Counted from the stretch's first letter, positions 1-7,896 are shown. The stretch: 64,000 bases of DNA from Streptomyces sp. WAC 01529 (GCF_003945545.1 NZ_CP029617.1:4821001-4885000); one strand, 5' to 3'. Notes: generated by a model not told the origin, from the letters alone. Program-made: numbers and translations.

Positions 1-652
1 TCCCCGCAACGGACTTGACGGCCACCGACACCGGCACCGAGCCACTGACCAGCTCCAGCGTCAGCCCAGCCGTCGCCGACGTCTCCAGAAGCTCGGCGAG
101 CACCGCGGCGACGTCGTCCCTAGGGATCGGCCCCCGCCCGGTCGACGCCTCCAGGCGTACGAGGCCGGTGCCCGCGTCGTCCGTCAGCATCCCCGGACGC
201 AGGATCGTCCAGTCGAGCGCGGCACGCGCGCGTACGTTCGCGTCCGCCTCGCCCTTGGCCCGCAGATACGCGTCGAAGACCTCGTCGCCCTGGTGCGCGG
301 CGTCCGCGCCCATCGACGACACGACGATGTACCGCCGCACCCCGGCCCGCTCCGCCGCGTCCGCGAAGAGCACGGCGGCGCCCCGGTCCACGGTGTCCTT
401 GCGGCCGGCGTCGCTGCCCGGCCCCGCGCCCGCCGCGAAGACCGCCGCGTCGGCACCGCGCAGATGCCCGGCGACCTGGTCGACCGAGGCCGACTCCAGG
501 TCGCACAGGACCGGTTCGGCACCGGCCTCGCGCAGATCCGCTTCCTGCCCGGCGTTCCGGATCAGCCCGGCGACCTCGTCACCACGCGCGGCGAGCAGAC
601 GCTCCAGCCGCAGCGCGATCTGACCATGACCTCCAGCGATGACAATGCGCAT
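1..652 (-). CDS. NAD(P)H-binding SDR/NmrA-like protein, 3' end outside window
   Basis: The reading frame starts with ATG at 652 and stays open for 217 codons to the left edge, so the C-terminus is missing. The N-terminus MRIVIAGGHGQIALRL has a beta strand followed by the glycine-rich dinucleotide loop GGHGQIA (residues 7-13), typical of atypical SDR (NmrA/SDR-a5) proteins. Further on are a strand ending in RRYIVVSSMGAD and a YLRAK stretch matching the YxxxK pair of SDR enzymes. The fold predicts an NAD(P)-dependent oxidoreductase or NAD(P)-sensing protein in the cytoplasm; substrate unknown. It is preceded by a separate minus-strand gene 83 bp upstream and could be cotranscribed with it. Confidence 0.85.
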   Translation of the reverse strand, partial: MRIVIAGGHGQIALRLERLLAARGDEVAGLIRNAGQEADLREAGAEPVLCDLESASVDQVAGHLRGADAAVFAAGAGPGSDAGRKDTVDRGAAVLFADAAERAGVRRYIVVSSMGADAAHQGDEVFDAYLRAKGEADANVRARAALDWTILRPGMLTDDAGTGLVRLEASTGRGPIPRDDVAAVLAELLETSATAGLTLELVSGSVPVSVAVKSVAG

Positions 653-735
653 GTCTCCGACCGTACGGCAGCACGACCGCGTTCGCCGCGCGCGGAGAGT
701 TCAGGCCACTCGAAGCAAGCCCCCCACAGCCGCCG

Positions 736-2007
736 TCAGGAGCCCCGCCCCGGCTCGTCACCTCCCTTGGCACGCCCCTGGCGCGGCAGATCCAGGGCCA
801 CGGCGGCAGCCGAGTCGCAGTACTCGCGCACCGCACTCGTCCGCGCCACCACACGCCCCCGGTGCACCACGATCCGGCTGTACGCGAGCGACAGCGCCCC
901 CGCCAGCCGGTCACCGCGCACCGCGAGCAACTCGGCCGGGAAACCCGCCTCCACCCGGACCTCGGGCATCCCCATGGCCGCCCGCGCCGCCCCGCTCACC
1001 GTGTCGTACGCGTCCTCGGGCCGCAGCCCGCACCGCGAGGCCAGCAGGTACGCGGCCTCCAGGGGATCGCCCCGCCCCACGGGGTTCGACACATCCCGCA
1101 TCGCCCCGCTCCCCGCGGCCACCCGCACCCCCGCCGCCCGCAGCAGCCGCACCGGCGCGAGTCCGCGCCGCTCCGCGCTCCCGCAGCCGCCCTGCGGCAG
1201 GCAGACCACCGTCACGCCGGCCGCCGCCAGCTGCTCCGCCGCCCGCGAGGCCACCTCCCTCGGCAGCCGCCCGAGGCCCCCGCACGGGCCGATGGTGACC
1301 CCGGCCCGCAGCCCGGCTGCCATCGCCGCGAGCCGCCCGAGCCGCGCCGGGTCGTCACCGTCCGTGTGCAGGTCGACGGGACAGCCGTGCTCGGCGGCCA
1401 GCTCCAGGACCGCCTCCGTGTACCCCGTCGGATCGGGGTCGAGATCCGGACAACCGCCCACTACGGAGGCGCCCATCTTCACCGCGTCCCGCAGCATCGC
1501 GAGCCCGTCCGCGCCCGCGACGCCGGTCAGCAGCCGCGGCACCGCGACCGCCGTCAGATCGACGAGCCCCCGCAGCGACCGGCGCGCCTGGAGCACGGCC
1601 TCCATGGGGTCGAGCCCCTGCACGTCACCGATCCGCACCTGCGACCGCAGGGCCGTCGCCCCGTGCCCGAGCTGGAGCAGGGCCGCCTCCGTGGCCCTGC
1701 GCTGCACGTCGGGGATGTCGTACGAGACCGGGCCCGGCACGTCCGCCGACAGCGCGGTGTCACCGTGCGCGTGCGGCTCCGCGGGGGCCGGCAGCAGCAG
1801 ATAGCCGCCGAGGTCCACGCGCGCGGCGTGCGCGGGCAGGCTGCCGGCCGTACCGACCGCCTCGATGCGCCCGCCGCCGAGCCGGACGTCCACGGTCCTG
1901 CCGTCGGTGAGCCGGGCGCCGCAGAGCAGCAGCGACCCGGATTCGGCCGTGGGATCGGAACCGGAGGAGCCGGAGGAGTGGGGCTGCTGCGGCTGGCTGT
2001 CGGGCAT
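736..2007 (-). CDS. Amidohydrolase-superfamily protein, cytosine-deaminase-like, metal site degenerate
   Basis: 423 residues starting at ATG 2007, preceded by AGGAGCGCG as ribosome binding site. A composite N-terminal beta domain (residues 25-75) leads into a TIM-barrel amidohydrolase domain. The first metal motif is present as PHAHGD (H79, H81) and the second-shell HxxD as DLHTDG (H214). In E. coli CodA-type enzymes a histidine follows in a VTxSH strand and an aspartate in GHDD; here the equivalents read VTIGPCGG (about 238-244) and AAGSGAMRD (about 297-305), so both ligands seem lost. The phrase NPVGRGDPLEAAYLL still matches the family. It may be a non-catalytic or altered-specificity CodA homologue. 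Residues 1-25 are low complexity. Confidence 0.8.
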   Translation of the reverse strand: MPDSQPQQPHSSGSSGSDPTAESGSLLLCGARLTDGRTVDVRLGGGRIEAVGTAGSLPAHAARVDLGGYLLLPAPAEPHAHGDTALSADVPGPVSYDIPDVQRRATEAALLQLGHGATALRSQVRIGDVQGLDPMEAVLQARRSLRGLVDLTAVAVPRLLTGVAGADGLAMLRDAVKMGASVVGGCPDLDPDPTGYTEAVLELAAEHGCPVDLHTDGDDPARLGRLAAMAAGLRAGVTIGPCGGLGRLPREVASRAAEQLAAAGVTVVCLPQGGCGSAERRGLAPVRLLRAAGVRVAAGSGAMRDVSNPVGRGDPLEAAYLLASRCGLRPEDAYDTVSGAARAAMGMPEVRVEAGFPAELLAVRGDRLAGALSLAYSRIVVHRGRVVARTSAVREYCDSAAAVALDLPRQGRAKGGDEPGRGS

Positions 2008-2115
2008 CGCGCTCCTGGCGTTCGGGGGCGGCTGCTGTCGTTCGGGGCATCAAGATCACGCAGCGTGTGCCGAGCCTAGGGCGGCGAAAGGTCCGCTTCG
2101 CGGAGGAGCGCAATA

Positions 2116-2157
2116 GTCGTACCGGTGTGGTGCCACGGTCGTACGGGTGTGGTGCCA
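2116..2157. repeat. Two 20-bp direct repeats, 22-bp period
   Basis: Copies at 2116-2135 and 2138-2157 differ at one base and contain GGTGTGGTGCCA. They lie in the 265-bp region between the divergent amidohydrolase start (2007) and the tRNA-Thr promoter. The spacing of two helical turns would suit a dimeric regulator or a repeated operator, but no known site was recognised. Confidence 0.6.
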
Positions 2158-2231
2158 GGGCGTGGATGAGGCATCCGGAGAGGCCTGGGACGGCCCCGCC
2201 GATCCCCCCGGACGGCCCTGGCGAAACGGAT

Positions 2232-2261
2232 TTGGGCGATCGGCGACCAACCGTGTAATGT
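2232..2261 (+). promoter_or_regulatory. Promoter for the tRNA-Thr/tRNA-Met/rpmG unit
   Basis: TTGGGC at 2232-2237 and TAATGT at 2256-2261 are separated by 18 bp and end 11 bp before the tRNA-Thr acceptor stem. This fits a HrdB-type (sigma70-like) promoter for a stable-RNA unit that could also transcribe rpmG. Confidence 0.5.
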
Positions 2262-2272
2262 CTTCATCGCTC

Positions 2273-2345
2273 GCCCCAATAGCTCAGTCGGTAGAGCGTC
2301 TCCATGGTAAGGAGAAGGTCTGCGGTTCGATTCCGCATTGGGGCT
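2273..2345 (+). tRNA. tRNA-Thr (anticodon GGT)
   Basis: Acceptor strands GCCCCAA (2273-2279) and TTGGGGC (2338-2344) pair fully. The D arm begins AGCTCAGTCGGTAGAGC. The anticodon stem CTCC/GGAG closes the loop ATGGTAA, which gives anticodon GGT. The T arm GGTTCGATTCC is intact, the discriminator is T2345 and no CCA is encoded. Confidence 0.95.
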
Positions 2346-2393
2346 CTGATGTCGAGTGATCCTCGCCTTCGTGGCGGGGAGATCCGGCATCGC

Positions 2394-2466
2394 AGCGGTG
2401 TAGCTCAGTCGGTAGAGCAAGCGGCTCATAATCGCTGTGTCACCGGTTCAAGTCCGGTCACCGCTA
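2394..2466 (+). tRNA. tRNA-Met (anticodon CAT, elongator type)
   Basis: Acceptor strands AGCGGTG and CACCGCT pair. The anticodon stem AGCGG/TCGCT closes the loop CTCATAA, giving anticodon CAT. The T arm GGTTCAAGTCC is standard. The first acceptor pair A-T is closed and the anticodon stem lacks the three G-C pairs of initiator tRNA, so this is elongator tRNA-Met. A tRNA-Ile2 read by lysidine modification is less likely given the body sequence. Confidence 0.9.
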
Positions 2467-2555
2467 CTCCTGGTAGCCGATTGTGGGGTCGGTCCTTCGA
2501 TCGGCTACTCTTTTATGCGTTCATCCGTCCATCCGTCCGTCCAAGGAGCACTCAC

Positions 2556-2720
2556 GTGGCTGCCACCGACGTCCGCCCGAAGATCACGCTGGCCTGCGTG
2601 GAGTGCAAGGAGCGGAACTACATCACCAAGAAGAACCGGCGTAACGACCCGGACCGTCTTGAGATGAAGAAGCACTGCCCGCGCTGCAACTCGCACACTG
2701 CTCACCGCGAAACGCGCTGA
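2556..2720 (+). CDS. rpmG: 50S ribosomal protein L33 (zinc-binding form)
   Basis: 54 residues from GTG 2556, preceded by AAGGAG at 2543-2548. Two CxxC knuckles, CVEC near residue 14 and CPRC near residue 41, mark the zinc-binding C+ form of L33. KKNRRNDPDRLEMKK matches the family. It is a small protein of the 50S E-site region. Streptomycetes usually carry a zinc-independent paralogue elsewhere, controlled by Zur, so this is the zinc-replete copy. The gene follows the two tRNAs closely and is the first of a ribosome/translocation cluster; it is followed by its own terminator, which separates it from the MaoC pair. Confidence 0.97.
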   Translation: MAATDVRPKITLACVECKERNYITKKNRRNDPDRLEMKKHCPRCNSHTAHRETR

Positions 2721-2737
2721 CACACAGGCTCGTACAC

Positions 2738-2778
2738 GAGGCCGTCCCCGTTCGTCGGGGGCGGCCTCGCGTCGTTTT
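2738..2778 (+). terminator. Rho-independent terminator after rpmG
   Basis: GAGGCCGTCCCC pairs with GGGGGCGGCCTC (2738-2768, one G-T pair), followed by a TTTT tract at 2775-2778. Confidence 0.8.
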
Positions 2779-2820
2779 GCACGGTTCCACAGAAAACCAA
2801 CCACAGGAGGTACCGAGTCC

Positions 2821-3285
2821 ATGGCGCTCGACCAGTCCTTCGTGGGGCGGTCCTATCCGCCCACCGATCCTTATGAGGTCGGCCGGGAAAAGATCCGCGA
2901 GTTCGCCGAGGCGGTGGGCGACGCCAATCCCGCGTACACCGACTCGGAAGCCGCCAAGGCACTCGGTCATCCCGATGTGATCGCCCCGCCGACTTTTGTG
3001 TTCGCGATCACTTTCAAGGCCGCCGGGCAGGTAATACAGGACCCGCAGCTGGGGCTCGACTACAGCCGCGTCGTCCACGGCGACCAGAAGTTCGCCTACA
3101 CCCGCCCCGTGCACGCGGGTGACCGGCTCACGGTCACCTCGACCATCGAGGCCGTCAAGTCGCTCGCGGGCAACGACATCCTGGACGTCCGCGGCGACGT
3201 CCACGACGCGGCCGGAGAGCACGTCGTGACCGCCTGGACGAAGCTCGTCGCGCGTGCGGCGGAGCCCGCGGCAGAGGAGGCCTGA
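2821..3285 (+). CDS. MaoC N-terminal-type hot-dog protein (HadA-like, UPF0336)
   Basis: 154 residues from ATG 2821 with ACAGGAGGT just upstream. It is a single hot-dog domain: N-terminal YPPTDPYEVGREKIREFAEAVGD, then GHPDVIAPPTFVFAI in the position of the hydratase helix, then VVHGDQKFAYTRPVHAGD. The hydratase dyad Asp/His motif (DxNPIH) is replaced here by DANPAY, as in HadA and HadC, which are non-catalytic stabilising subunits of the (3R)-hydroxyacyl-ACP dehydratase of mycobacteria. It lies 4 bp before the HadB-like gene, as in Mycobacterium, where rpmG2-hadA-hadB-hadC-secE are clustered. In a streptomycete without mycolic acids the dehydrated acyl substrate is unknown. Confidence 0.85.
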   Translation: MALDQSFVGRSYPPTDPYEVGREKIREFAEAVGDANPAYTDSEAAKALGHPDVIAPPTFVFAITFKAAGQVIQDPQLGLDYSRVVHGDQKFAYTRPVHAGDRLTVTSTIEAVKSLAGNDILDVRGDVHDAAGEHVVTAWTKLVARAAEPAAEEA

Positions 3286-3289
3286 GGCG

Positions 3290-3718
3290 ATGACGGCGAA
3301 GATTTCCTACGACGATGTCGAGGTCGGCACCGAGCTGCCGGCGCAGACCTTCCCCGTGACGCGCGCCACTCTCGTCCAGTACGCGGGCGCCTCCGGGGAC
3401 TTCAACCCGATCCACTGGAACGAGAAGTTCGCGCTCGAGGTCGGTCTTCCCGACGTCATCGCGCACGGCATGTTCACCATGGCCGAGGCGATCCGCGTGG
3501 TGACCGACTGGGCGGGCGACCCGGGAGCGGTCGTCGAGTACGGCGTGCGCTTCACCAAGCCCGTCGTCGTCCCCAACGACGACAAGGGCGCCACCATCGA
3601 CGTCAGCGCCAAGGTCGCGGCCAAGCTGGACGACCGGCAGGTCCGGGTCGACCTCCTCGCCAAGAGCGGCGACCAGAAGGTCCTCGGCATGTCACGGGCG
3701 GTCGTGCGGCTGGCCTGA
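3290..3718 (+). CDS. MaoC family (R)-specific enoyl hydratase/dehydratase (HadB-like)
   Basis: 142 residues from ATG 3290, with GAGGAGG overlapping the end of the preceding gene. The hydratase-2 signature ASGDFNPIHWNEKFA (about residues 31-45) gives the catalytic Asp and His, followed by GLPDVIAHGMFTMAEA. It should form the active half of a heterodimer with the upstream non-catalytic hot-dog protein and interconvert 3-hydroxyacyl and trans-2-enoyl thioesters. An earlier in-frame ATG at 3254 exists but would overlap the upstream gene and lacks a binding site. No hadC-like third gene is present; murB follows instead. Confidence 0.88.
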   Translation: MTAKISYDDVEVGTELPAQTFPVTRATLVQYAGASGDFNPIHWNEKFALEVGLPDVIAHGMFTMAEAIRVVTDWAGDPGAVVEYGVRFTKPVVVPNDDKGATIDVSAKVAAKLDDRQVRVDLLAKSGDQKVLGMSRAVVRLA

Positions 3719-3763
3719 CGGCCACCGGCCCGGGCCTCGCGCCCGCGGAATCGGCCCCGCGGA

Positions 3764-3793
3764 AACGGCCCCGCCAGGACCGGCGGGGCCGTT
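3764..3793 (+). terminator. Hairpin terminator after the MaoC pair
   Basis: Perfect 12-bp stem AACGGCCCCGCC/GGCGGGGCCGTT with a 6-nt loop. Only a short T-rich tail (TTCTCGT) follows, as is common in Streptomyces. Confidence 0.7.
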
Positions 3794-3810
3794 CTCGTAC
3801 TCTTGGGCAC

Positions 3811-4866
3811 GTGCAGGAACTCCATGACGCCCCCCTCGCCCCGCTGACCACCTTCCGCCTCGGTGGCCCCGCGACCCGTCTGATCACCGCGACGACCGAC
3901 GCCGAGGTGATCGCCGCCGTCCGCGAGGCCGACGACGTCGGGACCCCGCTGCTGCTCATCGGCGGCGGCTCGAATCTGGTCATCGGCGACAAGGGCTTCG
4001 ACGGAACCGCCCTGCGCATCGCCACCAAGGGCTTCGCGCTCGACGGCACGGCGCTGGAGCTCGCCGCCGGTGAGGTCTGGACGGACGCGGTCGCCCGCAC
4101 CGTCGAGGCGGGCCTCGCGGGCATCGAGTGCCTCGCCGGGATCCCCGGCTCCGCGGGCGCGACGCCGATCCAGAACGTGGGGGCGTACGGCCAGGAAGTC
4201 TCGTCGACGATCACCGAGGTGATCGCCTATGACCGCAGGACGCGCGAGACGGTCGTCATTCCGAACGCCGAGTGCGCCTTCTCGTACCGCCACAGCCGCT
4301 TCAAGGCCGACCCCGACCGCTTCGTGGTCCTGCGGGTCCGCTTCCGGCTCGAGGACGCGCAGGGCATGAGCGCCCCCATCAAGTACCCCGAGACGGCCCG
4401 CACGCTCGGCGTCGAGGCGGGGGAGCGGGTGCCGGCCGCGGTCGCCCGGGAGACCGTCCTGAAGCTCCGCGCGGGCAAGGGCATGGTGCTCGACCCCGAG
4501 GACCACGACAGCTGGTCGGCCGGGTCCTTCTTCACCAACCCGATCCTCACCGACGAGGAGTTCGCGGCCTTCCACGCGCGCGTGGCGGACCGCCTCGGCC
4601 CGGACGTCTCCCCGCCCGCCTTCCCGACGGGCGACGGCCGCGTCAAGACCTCCGCCGCCTGGCTCATCGACAAGGCGGGCTTCACCAAGGGCTACGGAGA
4701 GGGCCGGGCCCGCATCTCCACCAAGCACACCCTGGCCCTCACCAACCGCGGCGGCGCGACCACCGAGGACCTGCTGGCCCTCGCCCGCGAAGTCGTCGCC
4801 GGGGTACGGGACGCCTTCGGGGTCACGCTGGTCAACGAGCCGGTGACGGTCGGCGTCAGCCTGTAG
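3811..4866 (+). CDS. murB: UDP-N-acetylenolpyruvoylglucosamine reductase
   Basis: 351 residues, FAD-dependent NADPH reductase that makes UDP-MurNAc for peptidoglycan in the cytoplasm. The FAD-binding motifs are clear: LTTFRLGGPA near the N-terminus, LLIGGGSNLVIGDKGF, and LAGIPGSAGATPIQNVGAYG. The YRHSRFK stretch gives the catalytic Arg region and AGSFFTNP carries the serine that protonates the enolpyruvyl group. The GTG start at 3811 has no Shine-Dalgarno sequence but TACTCT sits at 3798-3803, seven bases upstream, so the mRNA is probably leaderless. The gene converges with the adenosine deaminase gene and their ends overlap by 11 bp. Confidence 0.95.
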   Translation: MQELHDAPLAPLTTFRLGGPATRLITATTDAEVIAAVREADDVGTPLLLIGGGSNLVIGDKGFDGTALRIATKGFALDGTALELAAGEVWTDAVARTVEAGLAGIECLAGIPGSAGATPIQNVGAYGQEVSSTITEVIAYDRRTRETVVIPNAECAFSYRHSRFKADPDRFVVLRVRFRLEDAQGMSAPIKYPETARTLGVEAGERVPAAVARETVLKLRAGKGMVLDPEDHDSWSAGSFFTNPILTDEEFAAFHARVADRLGPDVSPPAFPTGDGRVKTSAAWLIDKAGFTKGYGEGRARISTKHTLALTNRGGATTEDLLALAREVVAGVRDAFGVTLVNEPVTVGVSL

Positions 4867-5878
4867 AGAGCCACGCGTCGACCCCGGAGAGCAGCTTCTC
4901 CCGTACGTCGACGGGGGCGGCCGAGCCGCGGATCGACTGCCGCGCCAGCTCGGCCAGCTCGGCGTCGTCGAAGCCGTGGTGCTCGCGTGCGATCTCGTAC
5001 TGGGCGGCCAGCCGCGACCCGAAGAGCAGCGGGTCATCGGCGCCGAGCGCCATCGGCACCCCGGCGTCGAAGAGGGTGCGCAACGGCACGTCCTGCGGCT
5101 TCTCGTAGACCCCGAGGGCGACGTTGGACGCCGGGCACACCTCGCACGTGATGCCCCGGTCCGCGAGCCGCTTCAGGAGCCGCGGGTCCTCGGCGGCCCG
5201 CACCCCGTGCCCGATGCGCGCCGCGTCCAGGTCGTCCAGGCAGTCCCGGACCGAGGCGGGCCCGGTCAGCTCGCCGCCGTGCGGCGCCGCGAGGAGTCCC
5301 CCCTCGCGCGCGATGGCGAACGCCCGGTCGAAGTCCCGCGCCATGCCGCGCCGCTCGTCGTTGGAGAGCCCGAAGCCGACGATGCCCCGGTCCGCGTAGC
5401 GCACCGCGAGACGGGCCAGCGTGCGCGCGTCCAGCGGGTGCTTCATGCGGTTCGCGGCGACGAGGACCCGGATCCCGAGGCCGGTCTCCCGCGAGGCGCT
5501 GTCGACCGCGTCCAGGATGACCTCGAGGGCCGGGATCAGCCCGCCGAGCCGCGGCGCGTACGAGGTCGGGTCGACCTGGATCTCCAGCCACCCCGAGCCG
5601 TCGCGCAGATCCTCCTCCGCGGCCTCCCGCACCAGCCGCTGGATGTCCTCGGGCTCACGCAGACAGGAGCGCGCGGCGTCATAGAGCCGCTGGAAGCGGA
5701 ACCAGCCGCGTTCATCGGTGGCGCGCAGCTTCGGCGGTTCGGCGCCGGTCAGCGCCTCCGGGAGCCGTACCCCGTACTTGTCGGCGAGTTCGAGCAGGGT
5801 GGCCGGCCGCATCGACCCGGTGAAGTGCAGGTGCAGATGGGCCTTCGGCAGCTCTCTTACGTCTCGTACACGCTCCAT
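4856..5878 (-). CDS. add: Adenosine deaminase family protein
   Basis: 340 residues from ATG 5878; the open frame extends upstream but without support. Metal motif HLHLHFTGSM at residues 14-23, then HGGEL (about 190), the CEVCPASNVALG strand, and GADDPLLFG carrying the catalytic Asp pair. Zn-dependent hydrolysis of adenosine to inosine is the family reaction; some Streptomyces members act on other purines such as aminofutalosine, and the sequence alone does not separate these. Minus-strand, convergent with murB. It is downstream of the aminotransferase gene but separated from it by a terminator. Confidence 0.88.
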   Translation of the reverse strand: MERVRDVRELPKAHLHLHFTGSMRPATLLELADKYGVRLPEALTGAEPPKLRATDERGWFRFQRLYDAARSCLREPEDIQRLVREAAEEDLRDGSGWLEIQVDPTSYAPRLGGLIPALEVILDAVDSASRETGLGIRVLVAANRMKHPLDARTLARLAVRYADRGIVGFGLSNDERRGMARDFDRAFAIAREGGLLAAPHGGELTGPASVRDCLDDLDAARIGHGVRAAEDPRLLKRLADRGITCEVCPASNVALGVYEKPQDVPLRTLFDAGVPMALGADDPLLFGSRLAAQYEIAREHHGFDDAELAELARQSIRGSAAPVDVREKLLSGVDAWLSTG

Positions 5879-5953
5879 TCGAGGATCTTGCCGTACGCAC
5901 CGGGGGTCCCGGTAGCGGCTTTCCCCCTTCGAGTCCGCCCCCGAACGAAGAAA

Positions 5954-5985
5954 CGGGCCGCCTCTTCCACAGGAGAGACGGCCCG
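5954..5985 (-). terminator. Terminator of the aminotransferase gene
   Basis: CGGGCCG and CGGCCCG arms with a further CTCT/AGAG inner helix. Read on the minus strand it is followed by TTTCTTCGTTC. Confidence 0.75.
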
Positions 5986-6020
5986 CACGCGCGCGTGGAG
6001 CGCTGTTTCGCGCCGGAACC

Positions 6021-7247
6021 TCAGTCGCGGGCCTCCGACAGGAGCTTCTGGATCCGCGAGACGCCCTCGACGAGGTCCTCGTCACCGAGCGCATAGGAGA
6101 GACGCAGATAGCCCGGCGTCCCGAAGGCCTCGCCCGGGACGACCGCGACCTCGGCCTCCTCCAGGATCAGCGCGGCCAGCTCGACCGAGTCCTGCGGGCG
6201 CTTGCCCCGGATCTCCTTGCCGATCAGGCCCTTCACCGAGGGGTAGGCGTAGAAGGCGCCCTCGGGCTCGGGGCAGATGACGCCCTGGATGTCGTTGAGC
6301 ATCCGCACGATGGTCTTGCGGCGCCGGTCGAAGGCCTCCCGCATCTTCTCCACGGCCACCAGGTCGCCGGAGACGGCCGCGAGCGCGGCGGCCTGCGCGA
6401 CGTTGGAGACGTTGGACGTGGCGTGCGACTGGAGGTTCGTCGCGGCCTTCACCACGTCCCTCGGGCCGATGATCCAGCCGACCCGCCAGCCGGTCATCGC
6501 GTATGTCTTCGCGACGCCGTTGACCACGATGCACTTGTCGCGCAGCTCGGGGAGGATCGCGGGGAGCGAGGTGAACTTCGCGTCTCCGTAGACGAGGTGT
6601 TCGTAGATCTCGTCGGTCATCACCCACAGGCCGTGCTCGACGGCCCAGCGGCCGATCGCCTCGGCGTCGGCCTCGCTGTAGACGGCGCCCGTGGGGTTCG
6701 ACGGCGAGACGAAGAGCACCACCTTCGTGCGCTCCGTACGGGCGGCCTCCAGCTGCTCGACGGAGACGCGGTATCCGGTGGTCTCGTCGGCGACGACGGG
6801 GACCGGGACACCGCCGGCGAGACGGATCGACTCCGGATACGTCGTCCAGTAGGGGGCCGGGACGATGACCTCGTCGCCCGGGTCGAGGATCGCGGCGAAC
6901 GCTTCGTAGATGGCCTGCTTTCCGCCGTTCGTCACCAGGATCTGCGAGGCGTCCACCTCGTACCCGGAGTCGCGCAGTGTCTTCGTGGCGATGGCCGCCT
7001 TCAGCTCGGGGAGGCCGCCGGCCGGCGTGTAGCGGTGGAACTTCGGGTTCTTGCAGGCCTCGACGGCCGCCTCGACGATGTAGTCCGGAGTGGGGAAGTC
7101 GGGCTCACCCGCGCCGAAGCCGATCACCGGGCGCCCGGCGGCCTTGAGGGCCTTGGCCTTGGCGTCGACGGCGAGGGTCGCGGACTCGGAGATCGCGCCG
7201 ATGCGCGCGGACACCCGGCGCTCGGTCGGAGAAGTTGCAGCGCTCAT
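6021..7247 (-). CDS. aspC: Pyridoxal phosphate-dependent aminotransferase, aspartate type
   Basis: 408 residues from ATG 7247. Class I/II fold type I aminotransferase: N-terminal IGFGAGEPDFPTPDYI, substrate loop, ILVTNGGKQAIYEAF for cofactor phosphate, SPSNPTGAVYSE, the YEH Tyr region and the Schiff-base lysine in GVAKTYAMTGWRVGW. It closely resembles the Ib-type AspC encoded next to secE in Streptomyces, which transfers the amino group between aspartate and 2-oxoglutarate; some family members also handle prephenate. It is transcribed away from tRNA-Trp/secE. An upstream in-frame GTG/ATG extension to 7301 is less likely. Confidence 0.9.
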   Translation of the reverse strand: MSAATSPTERRVSARIGAISESATLAVDAKAKALKAAGRPVIGFGAGEPDFPTPDYIVEAAVEACKNPKFHRYTPAGGLPELKAAIATKTLRDSGYEVDASQILVTNGGKQAIYEAFAAILDPGDEVIVPAPYWTTYPESIRLAGGVPVPVVADETTGYRVSVEQLEAARTERTKVVLFVSPSNPTGAVYSEADAEAIGRWAVEHGLWVMTDEIYEHLVYGDAKFTSLPAILPELRDKCIVVNGVAKTYAMTGWRVGWIIGPRDVVKAATNLQSHATSNVSNVAQAAALAAVSGDLVAVEKMREAFDRRRKTIVRMLNDIQGVICPEPEGAFYAYPSVKGLIGKEIRGKRPQDSVELAALILEEAEVAVVPGEAFGTPGYLRLSYALGDEDLVEGVSRIQKLLSEARD

Positions 7248-7315
7248 GACCCCATCGTTCCAGACCTGAAACGCCCCCGGTGCGCGGGTTTCCAAGACCA
7301 TCGGAACCCATCTTG

Positions 7316-7345
7316 TTCGACGGAGCGCCGTAGACCACGTACACT
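7316..7345 (+). promoter_or_regulatory. Candidate promoter upstream of tRNA-Trp and secE
   Basis: TTCGAC at 7316-7321 and TACACT at 7340-7345, 18 bp apart. A second possible -10, TAGGTT, lies at about 7411-7416, close to the tRNA. Confidence 0.4.
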
Positions 7346-7428
7346 CACTGCTCGTTGGCCCTCACCGGCCGCACCCTCTCGACGCACTCCGTGCACATGG
7401 GCGGATGCGGTAGGTTGGGGGAAATCAA

Positions 7429-7501
7429 AGGGTCGTAGCTCAATTGGTAGAGCACTGGTCTCCAAAACCAGCGGTTGGGGGTTCAAGTCCCTCCGGCCCT
7501 G
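7429..7501 (+). tRNA. tRNA-Trp (anticodon CCA)
   Basis: Acceptor strands AGGGTCG and CGGCCCT pair (one G-T). The anticodon stem CTGGT/ACCAG closes the loop CTCCAAA, giving CCA. T arm GGTTCAAGTCC, discriminator G7501, no CCA tail. tRNA-Trp directly before secE-nusG is the usual actinobacterial arrangement. Confidence 0.96.
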
Positions 7502-7608
7502 CTACACACTCCTTCGCCAGGATGTGTGCGCATGTACGTACTGCATTGCACCGCCGTGCGGCTCAACCGGGCGCGGCACGGCCACGACCCGGAATCAGGT
7601 GAGGACGA

Positions 7609-7896
7609 GTGACGGACGCCGTGGGCTCCATCGACATGCCTGATGCCCAGGACGAGGCGCCGGAGTCCAAGAAGAAGGCCCGCAAGGGCGGCAAGCGCGG
7701 CAAGAAGGGCCCCTTCGGCCGTCTCGCGCTCTTCTACCGCCAGATCGTCGCGGAGCTCCGCAAGGTCGTCTGGCCGACTCGCAGCCAGCTCACGACCTAC
7801 ACCACAGTGGTGATTGTCTTCGTCGTCATCATGATCGGTCTTGTGACCGTGATTGACTATGGCTTCAGCCACGCTGTCAAGTACATCTTCGGCTGA
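7609..7896 (+). CDS. secE: Preprotein translocase subunit SecE
   Basis: 95 residues from GTG 7609 with GGTGAGGAC before it. A charged N-terminal half rich in Lys/Arg/Gly (residues 20-40) precedes the amphipathic helix FYRQIVAELRKVVWPTRSQL and one membrane span (TTVVIVFVVIMIGLVTVIDYGF). The single-span form is typical of Gram-positives. SecE clamps SecY, encoded at 43.6 kb, in the plasma-membrane Sec channel. Its position before nusG, 77 bp apart, is nearly universal. Confidence 0.97.
   Translation: MTDAVGSIDMPDAQDEAPESKKKARKGGKRGKKGPFGRLALFYRQIVAELRKVVWPTRSQLTTYTTVVIVFVVIMIGLVTVIDYGFSHAVKYIFG

Noticed and set aside
2273..2466. tRNA-associated integration site
   Set aside because: There is no integrase, no duplicated tRNA end and no foreign gene nearby.
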